Shown here: positions 1 through 8,874 of the stretch, one piece after another
Position numbering within the stretch: position 1 is the stretch's first letter
Layout: the number at the start of each line of letters is the position of its first letter
NCBI GenBank assembly: GCA_021234535.1
Contig: CM037840.1
Location: forward strand, 9,278,643 to 9,342,642
Direction of reading: 5' to 3'
DNA: 64,000 nt
From: Stichopus chloronotus
Taxonomy: Eukaryota; Echinodermata; Holothuroidea; Aspidochirotida; Stichopodidae
Translations under genes and position numbers: made by a program
The notes under the pieces: generated by a model
Databases searched by the model: none
Seen by the model: only the letters and a program-made list of their open reading frames with translations
Told to the model about the DNA's origin: nothing

Positions 1-999
1 GTCCAAAATTACGTTCTTGAGATATTACATTTACAAGGTTTTCACAGTTTGACCTGAGATGACCTTTGACCTCCGCCAAAAGTAATAGGGTTCTTCGACT
101 TAATATGGTACATACACGTACCAAGTATGACATCCCTCGAAGAATTCCTTCTTGAGATATCGTGTATAAGGAATCGCAAACCCATAAACATACACCATCT
201 TGATTACAAAGGTTACAAATTGTTATCAAACAAACTTGAAAGAAGTCAGGGGAATATACATCAGATATTTAGGAACCAGCCCAACAATTATTTACCTTCA
301 CAATTTTAAAGGAAGCTTGAAAATGTGAAGACTTTTTCTGGATGGAAGTGGATTTTCTCTAAGGTACTAATTTTTAGTTCACACACACACATTACAGTAT
401 GTGAGGTTATAGAAAGAGGCAGATATCATGAAGTTTTGAGAAGGCCCTCTGTTTCTTCACTTTTGCAGATTCTTGTCTGAAATTTTGTCAGAGTTTTCTT
501 TGTCAAAATGGTATTTTGTCACCAATGTGCATTCTGACAGGCTAAATTAGCTTAAAATTAATAAAGTAATTTTGTTACAAAAATTTATGCTTCTAATCCT
601 TTTCGCACACAACTCATCAACCTGACTGCTAAAGTGGTAGTAAATACCTCACATGATTTGAAAATCATTTAACAGTGTTAGGATGAACAGGTGAAGGAGT
701 ATTGATGATGATTCCTGGAATCTATAGTTCTTTTTGAGGTGTGGGTCTAATATACAAAAAAAACTGAGGGTTCTGTGCCAGTGGTGGCATTTGAAGTAGA
801 TCAAAATGCTCCAAGGAATTCTCTTACTTAAAACAGGAGTTGACTAAAGGAATGCAGTCATCACAAAATCATTAATGACTGTTAAATCTCTCTATTTCCC
901 CATTTCCTTGAGAGATGTATAAGATGTAATTTAAATGCTTAATATTTCTCTCGCTCAGAAATTATTTGAAATGGTAAGAGGAAAATTGTAGGCCGTTAC
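1..999. other. Left-edge AT-rich spacer, M intron sequence
   Basis: Matches 22855-23860 and 42643-43640, which lie between exons B and C of gene M, so this is intronic. It contains a short (CA)n tract near 380-392 conserved in all units. The open stretch at 127-309 has no recognisable protein features and is not kept in frame in unit 2. No gene seen. Confidence 0.5.
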
Positions 1000-1250
1000 C
1001 TGTGACAAGTTCATCCCAGAATCCCTCTGTTGTCCAATAGAAAGGCCCCTTTCAGTTTTGTACATCCCATATTGGCTGTACTGTACATTGCAAAGTTGGG
1101 CACAAACCTAGAGCAGTAGCTTGCTGAGCCTAAGAACAATTTAATCTGCTCTGCAGACTGTGGGGCTGGCAGATCCTGAGTAACATTGACATGGTCCAGG
1201 CAGACTTAGTGCCTCTTCAGAGATTACATACCCGCTTGTAGAAGTGTAAT
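1000..1250 (-). mobile_element. Degraded Ty3/gypsy pol fragment in an M intron (unit 1)
   Basis: On the minus strand the translation contains DLPTPQSAEQIKLFLGSASY followed by CSRFVPNFA. This is the motif linking reverse transcriptase to RNase H in Ty3/gypsy retrotransposons (family pattern: Pro-rich stretch, FLG, YYRRFIPNF). A GYVIS-type motif lies just upstream in another frame, so at least one frameshift separates them. No LTRs, protease or integrase were seen. Old, inactive fragment inside the intron between exons B and C of gene M. Confidence 0.55.
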
Positions 1251-1754
1251 GGATCTGACAGTGCGTAAATTAAACTTTTTTTACCACCCTTCAAAAATTT
1301 AATTCTCATGCCACCAACATTACTTCCAGTCCAGACATGTGAGCCACAGCAGCATTGCTTCAATAGTTTTATGATGTTGAACACATCAAGTTACTCTTCT
1401 AGCAGGCGGGAAGAATGTCTTTCCAGCTTTAACATCTCAGTGTACGACATGACCAAAGTGAGCAACTTCCAAAGATACTGTCAATTGGAAATTTCAGGAC
1501 CCTCTGTGCCATATGTTCTTCATAAATCAATAAGAATGTTGTTTTAAGTAAACATGTGAGAACGTTGTGTTGTCTGGCCAGTATGAAAGAAAACAACAAA
1601 ACTCATGTTAAGTGTAGCCTGGTGAGCTCACTCTTAGAATGTCTGTTGGTATTCCTCTTCAGCAATGAAGTCTGTTGTGATAGGGCTACTTCGAAGCAGT
1701 GACATGACAGAAACTGAAACTACAACAAAAAAATTCAGTTTGACATTTACACAC

Positions 1755-3234
1755 CTGATCTCTCATTTTCATTCCTGATGGTATCTAAGAAGGACGCTGC
1801 ATTTGGGAAGAACTTAGGAGAAGATTTTTTGCCTTCCCTGTAATGATGAGGGGATCACCAAACTTCTTTAGTCCATCCATCAATTCTTCTCTCTAAGGAA
1901 TCTCATCACCTTTAATTCTCTCCATTTCCATCAATAACTGAAAATAAAAAAAAAGAAATGCTGTGTTCGCATGGTTAGCAGATATATTTTTAAGAGGCAA
2001 GATGAGGGTAAGATACAGAAGAAACAACTTACAATTCACAATGTGTTAGAACAGCTTGACATATATTTTTAGACTATCATTGTTAGTGGACAGCATGAAA
2101 TTGAATTACAATTCTCCAGTTACTAGTTACGCAGGAAAGATCTTTTCTGAGCATTGTTAACCTGTACCTAGATCCTGCACCCTATTACACTCACAGTACA
2201 AGTGTATCCTATGGTAGTCTGTCTTAACTATATGATTCTTTTTCCAGGATTATCTCACCGAAGATTATCTTCAAACATGAATGTTGAAAAAGATGTGCAA
2301 GTACACTAAAAATCTGAAAATGCTTCTACATTGCTTTGGCTTAAAGTTATTTGTGAACTTTTCAAGGTTTAGGATATCAACATTATTCTTATTGCAAAGC
2401 AGCAGATGGTATTTATTGGTACTTAAAGAGACTCATTGAGGTGTTTTGTGAAATTCACTCAATTTTTCTAGGCCGGTCAAGTTTCCTTCACATAGTAATG
2501 ACAAACAGTCAAACTAAAAGGATCCCAAAGTTTTACATACCTTGGAACATTAATGAGTGAGTAACCAACGATTAAATTTGGTTTTTGAAACTTTGTGACC
2601 AGACATTTTCACATTAGTACATTCACATGCACACAATCACACAATAACTATGGAATGTGAAACTTGATTAATTATGCTAATTGTGAGTATTGTCGTGTGT
2701 TTGTATACTTCAAAATCACCGCAATCTTTACTGATATCAACTCAATGAGCCCCTTTAAAATAAAGGATGGCTAATGAGCATTAGCTGGTGGTTTGGGAGT
2801 GCCCAGCCCATAGAATGACAACAGAAACAGCAAACTGTACACTTTATAGAGAGTGCTTAGTGAAACATACCTGATCTTCATCAAAGAACCATGGGTACAG
2901 TGCTTTCACTTCTGAAATTGGTGACTTTTCTGACACGATCCACTTCCTCTTGTCAGAGGGGGTTTTATCGATGCAGCACTGCACCATCTTAGAGTCGGGC
3001 TGTCTTTTCCTCTTCTCAGCCACCAGCCATTTTGTATGTGTCTCAATAGAAACATCTTCTTCAGATGGATCCCTACCTTGGAGATTGGGAAGTTGCTGGC
3101 CTCCTTGCTTGCTCAGCTTCAGAGAAACTTTTCCTTGCTTTCTTGAGTTTCCTGCTCATATCCTCCTTCATCTGGCAGTCCATCCTCTTCCTCCTGTTCT
3201 GGAATTTGTATTGTAAGCGGTGTTTCCATAGAAA
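1755..3234 (-). pseudogene. Gene M copy, 5' part (3' exons lie left of the window)
   Basis: Two exons on the minus strand: exon A 3234-2871 (acceptor GTATCCCCAG, donor CAG/GTATG) and exon B 1937-1755. Exon A starts with a basic stretch (FLWKHRLQYKFQNRRKR), has a frame break near CCAAGGTAGGGATCC, then reads on in another frame with WLV, KRKWIVSE and YPWFFDEDQ motifs. Exon B follows in phase 0 with the LLMEMERIKGDEI region. The motif order fits an uncharacterised multicopy animal protein family that I know only as hypothetical proteins of fish and marine invertebrates. Exon B here has TGG to TAG and a one-base deletion (183 instead of 184 bp). The other exons would be in the preceding unit. Confidence 0.5.
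1938..2870 (-). other. M intron between exons A and B (unit 1)
   Basis: AT-rich intronic DNA of about 930 bp, with a GT-start after exon A and an AG before exon B. Equivalent introns are at 24791-25384 and 44578-45164 and are shorter by deletion. Nothing else recognised. Confidence 0.4.
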
Positions 3235-4658
3235 CTGGGGATACAAAGCAGATAGCCAAAAGGCTTTGTGACTTCTTTGTCATATGGATACAGTATACTG
3301 TAACAAACATGAATAACGCCATGGCAAGTGTGAGATCCCTCACAGTTATCCTTCTTGAGACATCGTGTTTTCAAGCCAGAGCGTCACATACATAAACACA
3401 CATGCATACACATGCGACGTCACCATCACATAGATTCATTGCCCGCCCTCAGCAAGGAATAAAAAATGTATGTAATACAGTTAGCTTTATGTTATGATTT
3501 GCTAGAAAGTCAAAAGCTAACTGATTCCTTGAAGTTACTATACTTGAATGTCTATATGCCCTCCAAAGATACTGTGCCACAAAGAAATTTAGTGTGAGAC
3601 CCACATCGCAATTCAAGTACTGGTCTTTCTGTATGTATATAATGTATACCATGTGATGTGGCAAAATGAATCATTACAACTACTTGAAAGTAAAGAGAGC
3701 AGTAAGACAGTTTTAAAAATGTTACGTTCTTCTACTGTTACAGTTTGAGAATGAAATTTTACATTATTCACAAAAGTTTTCCTCAAATGCCTCGTAAGTT
3801 TGTATTTAAATTTCTATGTGTTGTGGTATGTCTGCTGTCAATTTACGTTTTTGTAAGATTTCAGATGGTTTGCGTAAGTAGACCTAAGAGTAAGACAGGC
3901 TCTTTCAGAGAGCAACATTTCCCAGGAAGAAGCCTCCCGGCTTTTTCCAGCCCTGCATTTTCCTCTCTTCACTCTTCTCACATTTTCATAACGTTACGCT
4001 AGCACTACAGCTACATAGCCTAGACTGGTATTAGTAACGTTACACGTTACGTATGCTCGAGCTCACGGTCACACAGTCAATCGCAATGTCAAAGGTCCAG
4101 TAGCCTAGTTAGTACTGTTAGTAGTAGGACCACAGAGATTGCTATATCATTCTCTATGAGTAGGACTAACAGGCCTAAACCTAGGCCTAGATGTAAGATG
4201 TCCAGACTGTACCAAATTTTACTTTATTGGGTAGGTCTGCAAGTTAGCAGAGGTCTTTACAATATCCGTAATACTATAGCAACAGGTGAAACTGAGTATG
4301 TTACCATGGTCTAGTTAGTGACTGTAAGACAAACTAGGCCTAACGTCCTAACTTAATTAGGCTTAGCCTACGCCTAAATTTAGATAGGCCAGCCCAGTTT
4401 CACGATGAGGCGACGCAGGATAATTGGGTGAAGCACATATCGCTAAGCCTAACTTACAGTACAGGATTGGTCAGCTATTCCCACTTTGATCATAAGCAAA
4501 AGCCCTTTATAACAGCTTAATACATTCCTCAATTAACTTACTTCACTTCAATGTCTTGACGTTGTTTGGTTTGTTGCAGTTGTTGTACATGTGCATGTTC
4601 GTTTGCATATCCGCCTGCTGGCGTGACCGTAACGTGTACGCGCCTACTATACTGCATG
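3235..4658. other. Spacer upstream of M exon A with TAGGCCTA palindromes (unit 1)
   Basis: No supported gene. From about 4090 to 4400 it is dense in AGGCCTA / TAGGCCT and CCTAGGCCTAG motifs. The same cluster occurs at about 26590-26870 and 46385-46690. The open stretch at 3745-4002 is not preserved in unit 2, where indels break it. Confidence 0.5.
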
Positions 4659-4666
4659 CACTGCAT

Positions 4667-5302
4667 CAGTGTTGCCACTCAGTGAAAACAAGAAAACCCA
4701 GATTTTAGTTTAAAAAAAAAACCCAGATAGCCAAATAAAAACTCAGATCACTTGAAATGAATTTCGACCAATCTAGTACACGTTTCAAGTAAATATAGGC
4801 TAATGATAATTTTAGACGATACTATTGTGGATGTTTTTAATTTAAATTTACAAAAATAAATGAGTGATCGTCAGACAAAATGTAGGTGCTGAGCGTATCG
4901 TTAACTTTTGAGAATCTGTGCCTCCCCAGCCCAGGCATGATTAAGGCCTAGTTATTTCAGATTTTTCTCTCGTTGGTCTAGTGAAATGAATTTTACGGCT
5001 AACATAGAAAGAATTAACCTTTCTCAGGAAAACTGTGAATACCGAGGTATTCGTCAGCTCTCACTCAAGTTGTTTAATAGGCTATATTTATACCTTGTAA
5101 TTTAAGAGACTGATTATAGTCAGTGTAGATCAACTGAATTTGTCATGCAGGATGAAATACGTGAAGCAAAATGAAATGAGTTTTGACTGGAAACTTAAAA
5201 AAAACCCAGATTTGAACCTTTCTGAGAAAAATAAACCCAGAAACCCAGATGAAGTTACAAAAACATAGATCTCGTGGAAAAAACTTGGGAGTGGCAACAC
5301 TG
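4667..5302. mobile_element. Non-autonomous hAT-like element, 636 bp (unit 1)
   Basis: Perfect 14-bp terminal inverted repeats CAGTGTTGCCACTC / GAGTGGCAACACTG, flanked by an 8-bp target duplication (CACTGCAT at 4659-4666, CACTGCGT at 5303-5310, one mismatch). Unit 2 has the unoccupied site near 27130-27145. An 8-bp duplication and CAGTG ends are typical of hAT transposons. No transposase ORF. Both subterminal regions carry direct AACCCAGAT repeats (about three on the left, one variant, and three on the right), a possible transposase-binding array. Confidence 0.85.
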
Positions 5303-5415
5303 CACTGCGTACAGTTCGCGTACAACATACAGACGTCCATGTCACAGGTTGGCACTGATCCCGTTGTTTGTAAATCTGAATTTGGCGACAGGAAAAAAAT
5401 GTCAAGGGTCATGCA

Positions 5416-6070
5416 CAGTGGCGGCAACAGAATGTCAGACTTGGAGGGCAAACTGAGGGCAGAGGTAAATGTTGGGGGGCAAAAATTTTCCGAGAAGAAA
5501 TTCTCGGAAAGAAACCGAGCGCGAAGCGCGAGGCCGTGCGGGTGGGGTCCAGGGGCCCGCCTTAGGGCCCATGGTGAGGTCCAGGGGCAAAGCCCAGGTG
5601 GGGATCGAGGGGGGAAGCCCCCAGAAGCTCTGAGGTTTTAGCATATCTCTGGGTGGAAAATTAAGTCCCAAGAGAGGTATATTATTTATTTTTATATTAT
5701 TTATTTTTTCGGTTGACCGTACTCCAAGGTTCCCAACTTTTTTCTTTGGGAGTACCATTTCGCATTTATGCCGCCGAGTACACACACACACACATATGCT
5801 ACATACACTTCCATTCCAGTCACTTTATTCTATAAAAATGTGCAGTACTTACCAATATTTTTTGACAGTTCAATTCAACAACGACATTCTTATATTTAGG
5901 AAAACAACCACCTACCCGCCCTTCCCTTATGCTGGATGGTAAACATTCCAGAGACAATTGGTCTGACCAGGCTGGTCCACTGTTGAAGTGGCTACGGGCA
6001 TGATATGAAAGGAAACAATCTGGATCGGCAAATGCCCCCTCATGCCCCCCCCCCCCTAGCGCCGCCACTG
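5416..6070. mobile_element. Non-autonomous hAT-like element of the CAGTGGCGGC family, 655 bp (unit 1)
   Basis: Ends CAGTGGCGGC / GCCGCCACTG with a perfect 8-bp duplication GTCATGCA (5408-5415 and 6071-6078). Unit 2 has the empty site (single GTCATGCA near 28256). The interior has a GC-rich block with GCGCGAAGCGCG, an AT-rich TTATTTTTATATTATTTATT block and a (CA)n tract near 5784. No transposase frame is visible. The same family occurs in reverse orientation at 27274-28125. Confidence 0.87.
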
Positions 6071-6247
6071 GTCATGCAGTTTTGAAAGACTGACTAATTC
6101 AAACACGGAGGATGTAACTAGTCCATCACTGTGTCTGCTTGTTGGCGTAATTGGGCCGGCGGGGTCTTACGACACATATGGCATAAGCGTTTTCAAGTTA
6201 AGCAACTTGGCTGTGGCATGTCAGTAGTCTGGACGAGTTGCACTGAC

Positions 6248-6419
6248 CAGAAACAATGATTTTAGATTGTTCATCCATTATGACTAATTTGCTGAACAGC
6301 TGAAGCTTCGTCAATCGTTGACATGACGAGGATAGGTTTTCAGTGAGATGGAAATCTTTAGAAAATACAAAAACTTCAATTGTTGGAGTTTTCTCATTTG
6401 AGAGATCTTGCTGGGTCAT
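6248..6419 (-). other. Possible minus-strand exon upstream of gene M (unit 1)
   Basis: Open stretch on the minus strand starting at an ATG that directly follows CTACAG (usable as acceptor) and ending at a GTCAGT donor-like site: 172 bp reading MTQQDLSNEKTPTIEVFVFS and onward. The frame is kept in unit 2 at 28599-28428. In unit 3 a 17-bp deletion breaks it (48695-48541). The composition looks like protein, and it lies on the correct side to be an early exon of gene M, but no exons joining it to exon A were found. Product unknown. Confidence 0.3.
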
Positions 6420-6616
6420 CTGTAGACAACTTCATTTATAATCAACTCCATTGAGTTGGTTGACCGTCGAAGTTGTGTCTATGGCGTTTATTTGTTTGAT
6501 GTTTGTTTCTTTTTAATGAGAAACTAAATTCTTTCGGGATGTTTTCTGAAATGGGATCAAAGGCAAAAACATTTCCATCCGACAGTTGTAATATGGTTAT
6601 TTATTACTCATGTATA

Positions 6617-8028
6617 CACTAGCGTACATGGGGGGGGGGGGGGCATTGGGCCATCCCCCCTCACATTCCCCATTTTTTTTAAATACTGCATATCTTGCTG
6701 CAAATATCAGAAATAAGAGGGAATTGACATGATTAGTATCAATATAGGCCTACTATATGTATATAGGTAAACTTGAGGGAATACAGGCCCGACGTAGCCA
6801 GGGGGGTCGGAGCGTTCGAACGACGCACCCCAAGTTGAGGGAGGTCCATTTTTTCCAGTCCTGTGTTTGAAGGGTCAGCTATGAAATATTTTTTTATCTT
6901 GACATATCGTTCACTTTAAGCAGGAAGATAAAACCTCTCCACTTATGTCATAAAATGTATACAGGCCCAAACTGGCCACAATATATCTTCACTAGATACA
7001 TATACTATGTGGCGTGATGAGATAATAAGCTAAAAAACGCGCATGCATGGTTATGTCATTGTGGCTGTGGATATCATTGAACTAGATACAATAAAAAGCC
7101 CGGGACACACTGCCACGACAAGCTGCGACACGACGGCGACCACTCACCGCGTCTGCTGTGGTCGTGGCGATGTGACCGGTTTCACGATTAGAATTCAGTT
7201 GTGTCGTAAGCCGTCGCCGGGCCCGATTAAATATGCTCAATTGTAGTCGGGTGCAGTCTGTGCATTTTAAGCCCTGTTCAAACCGCCACGACTACCAAAG
7301 TGTCTACTCAGGCGCGTAGTCAAGGAGGGGCGATGGAGGCGATCGCCCCCCCCCTCCCCTGGCCATTGTGGTATTTTTTTTTTTAGGACTTCGCCAGAAA
7401 TATCCAGGAGCATAGGCATAGCCAGGGAAAGTAGGGCGAACAGGGCGACCCTCAATTTATGTGGCAGGCCTACCAAGGCAGGGGTGGAATGCAGGGGTGG
7501 GAGCATGTATGTCTGCATGTTAAACACCCAGGAAGGGCAGTTTTCATCTATCTGAGTGGTTTGTAGAGCCAAACGTTTCTTTGAATGCTCATCTCGGCAT
7601 TGCTTCATTTTTCACAGACTAATTATTTTCTCAGTTATTGAGAAATTGTAGACATGAGATTTATATTTCAAGGCTGGGTTCATGCAGCTGAAAAAACTTG
7701 GGAAGGGCTATTTCCGGCCATCTGGGGGGTTTGTAAAACCCAAAATTTTCTTGTACGCTCCGCGCCAACCGATGGTGACGCTCCGCTTAGATAGTCTTCA
7801 CGAGTTTACACCCCCTCCCCTTGGAAGGTCTTTTAAGGTCTTCTTAAATGCTCCAGATTGCAGGGGAGATGCAGAATTTCACAATTCCCCCCCCCCCCCC
7901 CCCCTAGCAAAAACTTTCTTGTACGCTCCGCGCCAACCGATCGTGGCGCTACGCTCGGATCTTTCAATTACCGTAATTCCGGCAGAGGCTACGGCCTCCC
8001 CCTCCACAAATTCCTGGGTACGCCACTG
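6617..8028. mobile_element. Composite hAT-like insertion, 1412 bp (unit 1)
   Basis: Flanked by a perfect 8-bp duplication CATGTATA (6609-6616, 8029-8036). Unit 2 has only one CATATGTA here. Ends are imperfectly inverted: CACTAGCGTAC on the left against CAGTGGCGTAC (reverse of the right end). Several internal GTAGCCAGG-like motifs (near 6790, 7316, 7417) look like ends of other transposons, so the insertion is probably nested. Its right third holds a repeated module with CTTGTACGCTCCGCGCCAAC (near 7750 and 7918). No transposase frame. Confidence 0.75.
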
Positions 8029-8122
8029 CATGTATACTATATATACTGCAACGGTAGAATTACTAATCTGCTGCAACTCTTTCCTCTGGTAGGCCTAGCC
8101 TACAAATGGCTACGATAGTCGT

Positions 8123-8720
8123 GCCTAGATTGAATGGTCGACACGCAACGCGCGCAAAGTGTGTTATCCACACATGCGCACGACACGAACTCAGTTAAAA
8201 TTGTAGTTCAATGAACGAATGATGGTCAAGAAGAAGAAGGGGCACTCCTGTGACGTCGGTTAAGAACCTCTGTAGTGTATTACACATCGTGCATTGTGTT
8301 TGTTTTGTGTTTTGGTTGAGGATTTGGTATCGAAGCAACTAGCTGGTTGCGCGCTTGCGCGTGTGCGTTCGTAACGACAGACCCTTTGCATGGAAGTCAT
8401 ATAACAATAAACAAACGCATCGTCTCCTAAGATAAACAAACGAATAGTGCAAATGGTTACGTTAGGCCCACCTAGACTGAATGGTCGACACGCAAAGTGC
8501 ACAAAAAGTGTGTTATCCACACACGCGCACGACACGACCTTATGTAGTACAATGGACCAATGACGGTCAAGTATAAGAAGGCGCACCCTTGTGACGTCGG
8601 TGGAGAACCTCTCTAGCGTTTCACACACCGTGCATGTATTTGTTTTAGTTCAGAATTTGGTATCGAAGCAACTCGCTGTATGCGTACCTTCGCGTATGTG
8701 TATGTAACACTCTCATTGGT
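8123..8720 (+). promoter_or_regulatory. Tandemly duplicated upstream cassette of gene P (unit 1)
   Basis: Two direct copies about 345 bp apart: the first begins at CCTAGATTGAATGGTCGACA (8124), the second at CCTAGACTGAATGGTCGACA (8470). Each contains GTGTTATCCACACA, GGTCAAG, TGTGACGTCGGT and TTTGGTATCGAAGCAACT in the same order. The TGACGTCG boxes (8251-8258, 8592-8599) resemble a CREB/ATF site (TGACGTCA) with one mismatch. The block ends about 155 bp before the P start codon and is relatively CpG-rich. Promoter role is inference from position and conservation in all units. Confidence 0.5.
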
Positions 8721-8874
8721 TGCAATTCCAATGACGACATAGATACGCTTACTGAGCAATGTTAAACATTTGCGGTACCACATACATGTACTGTTACATT
8801 AGTTGACTAGCTCAGCATCGATACGCTTACACTCTAGAGCATAGCTTATATTTTCTATTGGATAACGTTATTTC

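Noticed and set aside
1308..1547. 79-codon plus-strand open stretch conserved in units 1, 2 and 3
   Set aside because: It lies within an M intron beside the gypsy relic. The conservation equals that of the flanking non-coding DNA, so the duplication explains it.
2950..3271. Plus-strand open stretches at the M exon A locus
   Set aside because: They are the antisense of exon A, whose minus-strand motifs and splice sites explain the region.
5249..5641. 130-codon open stretch overlapping two hAT-like elements
   Set aside because: It spans the boundary between two separate insertions, so it is a chance frame.
7043..7246. 67-codon open stretch in units 1 and 3
   Set aside because: It lies inside the composite hAT-like insertion and shows no transposase or other protein signature.
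8161..8175. TTATCCACA motifs resembling bacterial DnaA boxes
   Set aside because: The context is an intron-bearing eukaryotic gene; the motif is part of a duplicated promoter cassette.
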